A DNA stretch of 64,000 nucleotides from Buddleja alternifolia (taxonomy: Eukaryota; Streptophyta; Magnoliopsida; Lamiales; Scrophulariaceae): NCBI GenBank assembly GCA_019426215.1, contig CM033400.1, positions 17,468,568-17,532,567 of the forward strand, in the 5' to 3' direction. Both the position numbers and the translations under genes were made by a program. Shown one piece after another: positions 1-11,168 of this stretch. Below the pieces are notes generated by a model. That model was not told where the DNA came from and made no database searches. It worked only from the letters and a program-made list of their open reading frames with translations. Numbering within the stretch: position 1 is the first letter of the stretch; each line of letters starts with the position of its first letter.

Positions 1-93
1 AATTTTACAATCGCAAATGAATTAAACCCCTAAATTAACAACTAAGATCGCAACTACATGTATAAAGGAGTTTGGCAGATTTACCCTCGGTCA

Positions 94-181
94 ACCATGG
101 CCATTTACCTAAATATTGAAAGGGGATGCAACCTGCCATTGGCTTAGGTTTTGAGGGTGTACCATGGCCATTTACCTAAAT
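94..181. repeat. 21-bp direct repeat, two copies
   Basis: The 21 bases at 94-114 recur exactly at 161-181, 67 bases apart. They lie in sequence that looks like a decayed small transposable element. No terminal repeats or target duplication could be defined. Confidence 0.6.
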
Positions 182-765
182 TAAACTGTTAGTTTAATTT
201 TTTGAAGGTAGAAATTGCCAAAATCCTTACTTTGCAGGGTGTAACATGCATTTTACTCAAAATTAAGTGTGTATTCCCTATTGGCTATTGCTATAAGCTG
301 GTAGCTCAAGCTAACCTTTATTCATTAATACACGTTTCTCCTTATACTGTGAATTAATTAACCTATCTTTTAGAATATCAAGATTACATATATTTCTCTA
401 CCAAAACTAAGTTACATGTAATATTTGGTTGTCACTAACAAACATCATTTAGTACCTGCAACAGTATGTGCCTGTACCGTTATTAGCAAATCAAGGACTT
501 TTGAAATTCACGTACTATTATACTCAAGTACTGCTTGTGGCTCTCCTGTCTTACCAAAACTTCAAAGGGCACGTATATATATAGGATTATATAATAACTT
601 TATTATAACATCACAAATGTTCAACTTTATAACTTATGTCGTACTGTCGTATCTAGAAATTAGATTACGAGTTAAAGTCTAAGCAATTTCATCGTTGTTC
701 CAGTGGCACTAAGAATATCCCGTCACTTGTTTGAAACAGAGGGGTGCCAAGCTGTAACTTTTGTG

Positions 766-766
<1 letters not shown>

Positions 767-802
<36 letters not shown>
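767..802. repeat. (TA)n microsatellite
   Basis: About 18 uninterrupted TA units in the spacer downstream of IRE1. Confidence 0.95.
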
Positions 803-804
<2 letters not shown>

Positions 805-1929
805 ATAGGCTCCATCTCCATCTTCACTTGATCAGTCACAAAAGGCTCAATCACTGATGTCACAGATTTCAGTTCGACATGACTACTCTCAAGTCTCAAG
901 AGTAGAGAAATAGTGATTGTGACGCATATTGTTCTTCTAGAGTTTCAATCCCTTGTTGTCCCACAATGACTTTATTATAGTGAATCTATGATATTCAATT
1001 TTATTTGCTAGGCAATCAACATGAAAGTGGCTTGTTCCTACCAGAGCTTGTTGCTTAAAATAGGATTTACATTAATTTTTACTAATCAGGTTTTCACATA
1101 GTTACAGGACAAAAATAATAAAAATTTCAGTATAAAATCCAACAAATGGTAGAAATTGCCTTACTACTCATTGTCTGTAGGTGCTTACTTATGGCTTTAA
1201 TGTCTAATAACATGTTTTTACATGTATTTGGATATGTTGTCTTATGAGATTTATATAAAATTTAAAAAGTCCACTTTACTCTTCTAAGTTTTATATCAAA
1301 ATTTCCAACATGATATCAAAATTAGGGAAAGTATTTCTTTTTCCTATTTTCTCGTACAACCACTTAAAGCAAAATACTGATAATAGATTTTGTTATTTTA
1401 ATAGTTAAAATCCTTAACCCAAGTTGAATGTTTGTTTTAAGTTAAGTTAGTGACCTCCTCAATTCCAAATCACTTATACATACAAATGGAGGAAAAGCAT
1501 GACATAGTAATTATCCTCTAAACAAGATTCATATATTTATATATATTCATTTTAACATATTACAACTTAAGGGACCAATTGATTCCAGTAACAAAATTAT
1601 TTCAATGTTGTGTCAAAAAGATAATGTTAACCATGAGCAAAATGCTAATGAAAATCGATTACAAAACAAGAATGACAAGAGATCTAAAACGAGCAAAACA
1701 CAAGAATATTATTCTTTTATGTTATATGGAGAGCTTTTTAATATTAACCTTGGTCATATCATGACTTTTTCACATACGATAATTTCCTTAATTTAATCTA
1801 CTTTTTAAGATTAAATTATCTTATAACCAATACATCACATACAATGGTTGCACGTATATCTGCTAGTACACACACACATATGTATTACAAGAGACATTAT
1901 ATGTACACTATTCACCACAAGTCTCGAAG

Positions 1930-4900
1930 CTATTGTCCACTGCTGCCGCTGAAGTACTTGGCGAAGAATTCCTCAGTTCTGCAGTGTTTGAGCATCACTT
2001 TGTACACTTCAATCAATAACTTGGGGAACCGACTCGTGAAATACCTATCAAATCCTTTTGGTACAGGTCCAATTATGTCCTGAAATTAAACACCATATGC
2101 AACAGTTTAAACACCACCAAAAACCATAACAGCTACCAAAACAATAAGTGCACTTTGGCTTCAAATAAACAAATAGCCAATATCCATAAATGTAGCCTAC
2201 ACAACGTTTCTCCCTCCTCCTCCTTAGGACCCCGCTGCATCATTGCTCCTCCTCCCTGGACCTCGGCCGCCGTTGGCATCCTCATCCGATCCCCTCTCCG
2301 CCATTGCTCCTGCTCATCTCCTCCGCCGCCTCTCCTACTCCTAATTTCTAGGATTTTTTCAGATTATAATATATTAATATATATATATATATATAAATAT
2401 ATATATATATATTGTTAATATTTAACATTTTCCACTGAAAACACATAAAGTTTTTTTTTTGTTTACTAAGTGATCTTTCGGATAAAGATTTAAATAAATT
2501 GTGTGTATGGTAAGAATAGAAATATATCCAATGTTGTTTTCCTAAAAAACTTCTTGCATTATTTATTAAGAAAAAATAACTTTTTGTCAGATTATATCAA
2601 ATAAATTTCAAATATTAGTCAAATTTTTTAATTACAATATACACACTTTGAACCCTACTACTTTTCTCTCTTAAAGAACATCGCCACTTCTACTTTCATT
2701 CTTCTCTCTCTTCCAACAATCTCTTCTCCCGTTAAATACTTCTTTATTTCTGTGAACAAGTTAATGCACCTACTTAACTATTTAGGCATACAAATAACAA
2801 TAATTAATTATTGTTATTTAAATGTAAAATTTGTTTCAAGTTATTATTAGTATACTATTTTATTTATAATTTTATATAAATTATTGTAAGTAAGAAATAA
2901 ATTGGAGAGCAAACGAGAAAAAGCTGTTATGAGAAAAGAACATGTGAGAGAGAAAACGAGAATAGATTAAGGAGAATTTGAGAAAACACCTTTGCAACGT
3001 GACAAATTTTTAGTGATAGTAAAGTGTCATAACAAAACTCAGTGATGGAACTAATCAATTAATAGTATATTAGTATAGATTAGAGCTTCCTTTCTCCTCA
3101 TTCTTTTCTCCCCCTCAATGGAAAAGCCTCCTCTCTTAATTATCTGTTTTCATCCTTAATTGTTTCCTTCTTCACCAGTCCATCTTTTAGATGCTCCGTT
3201 CTTTTCCACCAGTGCACCAGCCCCTCAACGACTCAACCACCACCACCATTCATGTTATCGAAAGAAGAATAGGAAAATGATGGATGAAGTCTTCTACCAG
3301 TGCATCATCCCGGGACCATTAGTTTAATTTGGCCAGCCCGCAACGGGTTAAAAAATTGGCTTTTAGAGAGTAACAGGACCAGCCTGCCAATCAGTTCGCA
3401 GTTAAGCCGGCCTGCCGGACAGGTTTGGTCTGAGTTTAACCTTTGCTTAAGAGTTAGTGATATGAGAGTGTTTATTTCTGTGTATTTTGAAGAAAAATGT
3501 TTTCATTAAGAAACTGGAGCTTTATTTTAGGATGTTCCAAAAAGGAATGCAAGTGAAATTTATTTGAAGAGAGTATATACAATGGTGATGACACATTTCG
3601 TACCTGAATTTCTGCGGGAAGCTCTCTGTAGTGATTCAACTTGTTACGCATGACTCTTAATAAGTCACGAACACTGTCAAACTTATAACGTCTATAACGC
3701 CCAATGTTATTAAGAAAAGAAGGTTCCATCTTTTCATTCCATTTTGCACCAAGTGCCACTGGGGCTATGCTTTCCAGTGCTTTCAAGAGATCAGAATCAG
3801 TCTCCCTGTCTTCCAATTCCACCCTGTCACTTGTGTCACGGAGGAAGGAAAGCCGCATTTCAGCACTCCAAAACAAAGGATGGTAAAGCACCTCCAGTGC
3901 CTTTGGCCTGGAATTCAAACATCCAGTGGGAAGAGATTAAAACAAAATTCAGGAAGCTGAAATTTAATTAATTTTCTGAATAAAGTTATACTAGATATAG
4001 CTCAAAAAGATATAACAGGGGGCAGAAATCAAAGGAAGGACAGCTTATTCATGAATCCATTTAGGTGTTTTGCTCTTCTGAGGTAACTTCTTTTTGGTGG
4101 AAAATGTAAATAGCCTAATTAAATAAATAAATAAAAAAGAACGAACATATGATTGTGGTCTTCATCAGTAAGAAACAACAAATCCTTTAGTTCCATAAAA
4201 CAAAACAAAAATTGAAACATTTTCTTATACGTGATGAGCTTTTTACTCTATTTAGAATAGGAATTCTTGAATGTGGAAAGAAAATCTTCAGGATCATAAG
4301 TTAACCATTCAAAATTTCCATTAATTGTTACCCTTAGTGACTAGTGGTCAAGTGGCCACAATAATGTTCTCTACCTCATTTCAGCATTAGGATCTAATAA
4401 TCGCAAGAATAGATCCACAGCTTCTGGAATATGTTCCACCAGGAAGAGATCAACTTTACTTTTGACAATGTTGACGTCACGTTCAAGACGGTTACCAAAG
4501 GGATGCCTACCACCAGTAATGCAGAAAAACAAAACACAACCAACACTAAACAAATCAACTGCCCTCGTTTGACGCCCATGGAGAAGTTGTTCAGGTGCTT
4601 GCCATCCCGAACTTCCAGACCCTGCAATAAATCAATCAGCCAAAAGAGCCAACAAATAATGACTTCTCAAATAAAAGTTTCTGGCTTCCAATGGAAATGC
4701 AAAGATACGTCACTCGGACGTACATCTTTACATCGCTGGTCCTTCCATGACCTACATTGGCATATTAGGTATTTATTTTCTCTTTGTCGCCCTATACTTG
4801 GACTAACAAAGACAACAACTTACTGCACTGCAAAAAATTAAATTATCAAACAAGAGAGAGCTACTAAGTAATCTTGTCAGTACAAGAGAGAGCTACTAAG

Positions 4901-7655
4901 TAATCTTGTATGTACAAGAGAGAGCTACTAAGTAATCTTGTCACTGACTAGCGATTATTACCTGTAGCATGATTACTCAAGGAAGACATGTCTCCAACAA
5001 GGCGTTTGCTAATACCCATGTCTGAAAGTTTTGCACAAAGAGATCCTTCTCTGATTATCAAAACATTTTGAGGCTTCAGATCCCGGTGAACAATTCCTAA
5101 TTCATGTAGATGTGCGATTCCAGATATTACATCCCTGACTCCACATGTAGATTAGGAAAAAACAATGGAAGAAAAAAAGTAAAACAGTAAGCTTCGTGTC
5201 AAAGGATCTTGCATTATTCAAATTAAGTTTCTTTCTTTTCAAGCTAAAATGAATATAGAATATTAACCTCATCAATTTCAACAACAAAAGCGAAGGATAT
5301 CCATCTGAGTTCCACATCTCAAAATCCTGCCTAAAGCCTTTCACACCGTCTGAATTTAAGTCCATGAGAATAAGATCATTTAAGTTGCAAGCACAACGCT
5401 CCAACGCGAGATAGACAAAATCTTGGTCTTGCTCCATCCCATACCATCTAACAATATTTGGATGCCGGTCAGACACAATAAGATTTTGAATTTCTTTAAA
5501 GGCAATATCATTATAGGCTCTCACAAGGCGCTTAACAGCAACTGGACGACCTTCATAAATCCCTTCAAGAACTATAGTACCGTTACTGCCTTTTGCAATC
5601 TCTTTGTCGGAGACAAATAATTTACCAATAGTGCGTCCAACTGAAATTGGTTGGTTGAGGTTCAGCCAGAAATTATTATCACTGTCATGATGAGTGTGTT
5701 TAACCTCATTTTCTTCTTTATCCTGCTTATTTCCACTCTTTCCAGATTTGCGGGATTTTTTCCTTTTTGAATGTACATTCATAGCACTTGAGCCAGTAGT
5801 CGACTTGACTTTTATTCTAGATAATAATATATAACAGAGGTACACAACAATGAGAAGAATAAATGAAAGCGCAAAAAAGAGTAGATATGTGCTAAGTTTT
5901 CCAAGAACTGTTATAAAACCATCAATGAAAATCAGTTTCCAGTATTGCATATGAGTTATCCCATAATTTTCATTGAATGTCTGCAAAGGAAGAGCTTTTT
6001 TGTAATGTGCATCGAGGATTTTATCACTACCCTGTGATGACGGAAGAAGTTCCAGAACTTTTTCAACATTTGGCTGTGATGGAAGAACATCTGATCCGGA
6101 TGCAGGAAGCATCATATCTTGATGAAGAGCCTTTGGCAACCCTTTAGGCATGGATAAGGCTTCTAACATATTATGATTACGGAAACGGTAGACAAGGGCT
6201 CTTGACTGGCATGGTAGTGGCATATTATAAGGAAGACCAGGTTCAGAAGAATCCTTATTCAAAGTACCTCCAATTGACATCTCAATGTCTTGACAAAGAA
6301 AAGCAGCCCCAATTTCAGCAACAGTCATGTTCCATAGGACTTTGTTCGAATTTGGCACAAATGACGTCAATTCGTAATCTGTCCTTGTGATGTAAAGCGG
6401 TAGCTCATCTGTCTTCAGGTCAGATTCCTTGACAGTGTTATTATGAGGAAAATCGTTACAACTGTTCTGCATTGTGGTTGGAGAATCAGACATCCTATAT
6501 GTACAGATGATTCTTCCAGTCTTCGCATCAACTAAGAAAGCGGTGGTCTTTTTGGAACCAAGCACAATTCCTCCATCTTCTGCAATTTGAGGCGTAGAAC
6601 TGATGTACTCTTCGAGACTCTTCATAAGTTTCTAAAAGATATGCAATTGATGAACAACAAATAAGAGGCAATTGACATACAACAAAAAAAAAAAGATTCT
6701 GGGAAATCAATTTTATCAACTTCCAAGATTTGATTTTCCTAATAGCTAATTAACGAGTACATATTCAATGAAGTAATGAAACACATACCAGTTTGCCGAG
6801 GCTGTTGTGTGCGTACAGCTCCCAATCATCCCCACAATCAATGAAGTAACTGCTACCTATCCCAGATACATTCTCATTATCAGTAACAGGAGCCTGATAC
6901 GATGAGTAAATTTGTGGTCCTGACGAAAATGACCAGAGTGGTTTCATAGAACCAACCTCCAATAGATGAATTGTGCCGTCCAAAGCAGCAACTAATGCAG
7001 TATCTGGTGCCCTGATTTGACAAGATTGCAGCGAAGAGGAAGAGGAAGAAGAATGAAAAGAGTGATTATTCAAGCAGATGGAAGACAGACAAAAACAAAA
7101 ATCCAATGTGTGAAAGCGAATATTCAGGTACAGTATGGATACTAGTTTCGAAAACCAAAAAGATGGTGCAGCAATTTTGCATGGGTTCTGATTCTCCGGC
7201 CTGTGGGAATAGTTTAGTTTGATAATATTTGTACCAGTTAGAAGCAGAAAATGTGGTGAAAAATTAGCAGAAGCCCAATCACTGTCTGTAAATTAACTCC
7301 ATAAACTTCTCTAACTTGTGTTTATTAATAATAATAAAATAAAGCCTTGGAATTCTAACAAGAAAGTTGTGATTGCTCGTAATCATCAAAACTATAACCA
7401 TCCAAAACCCTAATCCTGGACCAAATAATATATATATATATATATATAGAATAAATGATTCTAACAACACATAAGAACGCAGCAGAAGAAGAAGAGAACT
7501 TACTTGGTGGCATCTGACGACGACAACAAAGACCGACGCCCCCGAGCCTGGAAAACGGCGCCGTATCCATTCTGCAGAAAAGCGAGGGTGGGCCCAGAAA
7601 ATGCCCCGATTAAAAATAGTAAGAGAATCAACAACGTCCGCCCTTTCAATTTCAT
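1930..7655 (-). CDS. IRE1: IRE1, ER-membrane unfolded-protein sensor kinase/endoribonuclease
   Basis: Exons in transcription order: 7655-7504, 7011-6789, 6631-5268, 5134-4962, 4621-4375, 3907-3604, 2079-1930. All junctions are GT-AG, all phases join, and together they give 870 residues, the usual plant length. The ATG at 7655 begins a hydrophobic signal peptide of about 30 residues. A lumenal sensor follows, then one membrane segment (about 374-395) and a basic linker. The kinase has a glycine-rich loop near 470, AVKR lysine 492, HRDLKPQN at 596-603 and DMG at 618-620. DMG in place of DFG is normal for IRE1. The KEN ribonuclease domain fills the last about 140 residues. The family senses unfolded protein in the ER lumen, oligomerises, and splices bZIP60 mRNA from the cytosolic face. 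I cannot tell the IRE1A from the IRE1B type. Splice sites were read by eye. Confidence 0.95.
2080..3603 (-). other. IRE1 last intron (1.5 kb)
   Basis: This is the longest IRE1 intron, lying between the two exons of the KEN RNase domain. It contains a (TA)n-rich stretch near 2375-2413, a pyrimidine-rich segment near 2210-2340 and a GC-richer patch near 3300-3440. No coding sequence or clear transposon ends were found. Confidence 0.6.
4851..4946. repeat. 32-bp tandem repeat, three copies, in an IRE1 intron
   Basis: Units begin at 4851, 4883 and 4915, each opening CAAGAGAGAGCTACTAAG and nearly identical. The array lies in the intron between 4622 and 4961, just upstream in + coordinates of the exon that ends at 4962. 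Confidence 0.85.
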
Positions 7656-8590
7656 CGATATGTCTCCTCCTCCTCCTCCGGTTAGTTACTTAGTTAGATA
7701 GTTGTGAATTGTGTAAATATTTATTTGCATAAATTATTAATTAATTAACAAAAGAAAGAATAGAGATAGAGATAGAGATAGAGATGGAGATGGAGATGGA
7801 GATGAGATGAGAAGAGAAGGAAACAAAGATTCTAAGCTTGGGCGGAAGAAGATTGCTATGGCTGTTTTCCGCTTATTCGTCGCCAACCACCCCCCGCGGT
7901 GTTGTTTTTGTTCTCTTCTTCCCACGCCCATTTCTTTTTCACTTGTCACCCACATCTGCTGCACTCGGCCTATTCAAACTTCTCATTCATTTTCTTTTTT
8001 CTTTTATTTTTTTGGGCATTTTCCTCCTTCATTTTCTTCTTAGTTTCGGATGTAAGCAGACCAAATAAGACCATCTTCAGTCAGACTTGGCTCGAAAATT
8101 TTGGTTTGGGTTCACATTCTTCTCAGTCTCGACTCACCCAAGCCATTTGTTGTCTGAATTTGGCTCGAATTCCTTTCTCGAGCTACTCGGCTTAGGTCAG
8201 GTCGGGTCGAAATTTGGAGCAAAAGCTGGAAATGTGTACATTTCAGCATAAGCCAAGTTTCACTTCATGTGAAAATATCAAACTTGCAGGTTTACTTTGA
8301 TGAGAAAAGTTGAAATTTCAAAAAAGTAGTAAAATTTGGTAGATACAAATCACTATCTTTTGAACCATATATTACCACAAACACACTCTTTAAGACAACT
8401 AAAGAATTTGCATGTACATGTCATTATACTCCAATTAATAAGCCCCAATTGAAGGTTACAAGAGAAGAAAAGAGAAACCCAAAAAAGATGCAAGGTAGAG
8501 TAAAATTGAGAAAATCTTGTCTGTAACTCTCCAAAGACATATACAGAAAACTTACAAAAAACTAGGCGGAATATATGATCTAAACATTTT
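7656..8590. other. IRE1 upstream region with GA-rich microsatellite
   Basis: This is the 5' flank of IRE1, which reads leftwards. A (GATAGA)n/(GATGGA)n run lies at about 7761-7812, followed by pyrimidine-rich sequence to about 8045. On the IRE1 strand this gives CT- and GA-rich tracts like those common in plant 5' UTRs and promoters. No specific stress element could be assigned by eye. Short ORFs here are low-complexity artefacts. Confidence 0.5.
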
Positions 8591-9258
8591 CTTTTCATTT
8601 CCCACCAATAGAATCAACCGAGGATTTATAACGTATAATAAAGAGATAAAAATTAGCCACTTTACCCGTTGAAGTGAAATGATGAGAATTGAACACAACT
8701 TTCAGCACTGGCGGAATAATCTCCTTCTTGAAATTTCGATCTGAGTAGTGAAAGTGTCACCACCTCTAAATCACCACGCATGAATCTTAACAGAGTTTTT
8801 CTTCTTCCTCTTCTATAGAACGCGAGTAGTAGAGAGGGGGGGAGAGAATGAGATTCTGTTTGGAGGCTTGTTTTTATGTAGAGTGAATTATGACCTAGGT
8901 TTTGACTAAAGTGCTATTTAAATCATAAGTCAAAACAAAGCTTAGGACTCCCAACTCGACTCGGCTCAATCAAGCCATGGCTAATTTAATTACTAATCCA
9001 ATTAAATAATAATTAATTAAATCAACCAATTAATTAATTTTCTCCTTCAAAAAATAACTAATTAATTAATTCTTATTTTAAATAAATTTATAAAATCATT
9101 TACTAATTAATTAATTCATTTGTCTTAATTAATTTATCCAATAAATTAATTTTGGTATCAAATACCCAAAACACCTCTCAACACAGATTCTCTTAATTCC
9201 ATCTAGATTCCACAAAATATGATTTTTTAGGTTCGTTTCAATTGACATTTGGTGATGA
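8591..9258 (-). repeat. Inverted LTR fragment
   Basis: Read on the minus strand, this matches the 3' part of the LTR-type repeats seen at 20479-20633 and 20635-22491. For example, the GTGGTGATTTAGAGGTGGTG block near 8755-8775 recurs at 20529-20550. The TTAATTAATT-rich section at 8970-9150 mirrors that at 21650-21880. It is truncated and no partner LTR could be assigned. Confidence 0.5.
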
Positions 9259-9650
9259 TGTTGGGTTAGCTAATCCTTGGGGTGGCTTAGCGCAGCGAAA
9301 TTTAAAAAAATTTAAAGAACCACCCCGAAACAAGATTATGGCTGGTTTAATCGAATTAATATAAACATAAATATGAAAGGGATGTTTTAGCTTAAAAACC
9401 GATTATGAAAAATTCCACGATTTGATTTTCGGATCTCCATGTTGGGAAACTTTAAATAAAGCGACGGAAATAGTATAACAAAAACAAATTCAGGTTTCCC
9501 AAGTAATGGATCAACCCGGATTTAATGCATATAATGAAAGGAAGGGATTCAACCACTTTACCCGTTGTAGTGAAGTGGTTACAGCTCTTCCACGAAGCTT
9601 TGACAGCACTGGTGGAAAATTGCCCGATTTATCTTTTTAGGTGGGTAAGG
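9259..9650 (-). repeat. Inverted LTR termini (two nested fragments)
   Basis: Two stretches begin TGTTGGG, at 9259 and 9440. On the minus strand each reads as an LTR ending ...CCCAACA. The one at 9440-9650 matches, inverted, the final about 200 bases of the LTR ending at 22491. Shared landmarks are the block about 50 bases from the end (GGATCAAYCC..) and the ACCACTTTACCCGTTGTAGTGAA motif. Both are remnants. Confidence 0.55.
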
Positions 9651-9897
9651 AGTAAATCATAAACCTTAAGAGAGTCAAAATTTAGATATTTGGGTGGAGA
9701 CTAATACAGAGGTTCGTTAGTGTATTGAGATTTTTTTGTTTTTTTAATTTTAGACGAAGGGAGATACCCTGACCCCACAAACCCGGACCGATAGTTTTTA
9801 ATCATGGGCTACACAGACCCTGTAAGACTCCAAATAAGGAGAGAAAAGTTACATTTTTTGACAACCTAGAATTAAACTCAGGACCTCCCACATGAAA

Positions 9898-9905
9898 GTC
9901 GAAAC
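9898..9905. repeat. hAT target-site duplication, left
   Basis: GTCGAAAC abuts the left hAT terminus and pairs with GTGGAAAC at 24536-24543 (7 of 8 match). Confidence 0.75.
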
Positions 9906-10848
9906 TAGTGGTAGCAATTTGGTTCCAAAATCATGGGTCCAACCCAACCCAACTAGTTTTGGGTTAGGTTGGTTCTTTAAATTTTGTATTGGGTTGGACC
10001 AAGTAGGGTCTTATTAGTTTTCTATTGGGTTGGTTCCAACCTTGTTTTCTACTGGGCGTATTTTGGTTCCACACTGGGCCCAACTTGGTTCCATTTATTT
10101 CTTGGTTCCATTTATTTCCAAGTGGGGTCCAAATGTGAACCAAGTTAAATCAGACAAAAAGTTATAAATGGGCAAAAAATATCTCGGAAAAGTGACGAGA
10201 AGAGCAGAAGTGCAGAACTCTTGTGCACCGTCCCCACTCTCAGCCACACACTGCACCGCCGACCTCCGACCTCCAATACCAATGGTGAATGTCCTAGCTT
10301 TGACATTAAGCCACCATCACAGCAGGTATGATCCTTCCTATTATCTTAGAAAAATGGGAATTTGATGCACTTTGAAAATGTAGATAATGGGAAAGTTATT
10401 GATGAGCTTTTAGTGAAATACTTTCTTTGGATTTTTAGTATTTTATGTGAATTTCATATATAACGTTATGTGGGTTTATTTAGAGTAGCAAACAAGAAAT
10501 TTTGTCAGATTGGGTTTTTGAACAAATTTTATTTTATTATCTCTATGTGAAATTTCTTATCAGATCATTAATTATTTTATTGACTTTTTATTGAATTATT
10601 ATAGTGAAGGTGTGAATTGATAAAATTCCTTTTTTCTATAGGCTTTTTTAATGTGTCTGACCCCTTAGGCTTGTTCATGTGCTAGTCGTAAGTACACTTT
10701 CCAAAAGTGTCATTGTACCTTTCTTTATTTAGAAAGTACTAGATTAAATCTTCCTTGACCTAATCCGACCATGTATTATTCACCATAATATCATGGTGAT
10801 AGAGTAGATGCCCGGTGCGCTAATTTATTTGAGTGCAAATCTTGTAAT

Positions 10849-10991
10849 TGTTAGAGTTATTATTCTAGATGCATTATTACTTTCCTTATTAGTTTAGGTT
10901 TACCTTTATTGTTAGTTACCTTTTATATTATGTCTCTTATAAACATCTATATATACCTTTGATTATTAATGCAAACCTTAAGGGGAATTCA
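10849..10991 (+). repeat. copia 5' LTR
   Basis: Begins TGTTAGAGTTATTATTC and is nearly identical to 15633-15775 (two differences seen, in the segment around TATAAACATCTA). The two copies diverge after ATTCATA, so the extreme 3' end of this copy appears altered. Confidence 0.85.
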
Positions 10992-11168
10992 TACCTTTGT
11001 TCCCCTCAACGCGATATAATTTAGTTAAATCAGCCTTTTAGTTCGTGAAGCCCCGTGTCTCTCTATTTCTACGTTGGTTTCTACAAATTGATTCGTGTTT
11101 CATCATCAAGGTACCATTCTTGCCGTTATCTCTACTCGATTTTGTTTTGATCATTAAATTTTCGGTAC

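Larger units (their letters stand above)
1..1929. other. Spacer downstream of IRE1, no gene recognised
   Basis: AT-rich sequence. Only short, unconvincing ORFs occur on both strands, and none resembles a protein family I know. It holds one long (TA)n run and a short direct repeat near the left edge. It lies downstream of the IRE1 stop codon, so its right end should contain the IRE1 3' UTR. Confidence 0.6.

Noticed and set aside
4431..4841. 136-codon plus-strand ORF over IRE1
   Set aside because: It is the opposite strand of an IRE1 kinase exon and runs into an intron.
10168..10365. 65-codon ORF near the hAT left end
   Set aside because: No similarity to hAT transposase or BED zinc finger; probably leader sequence of the hAT element.
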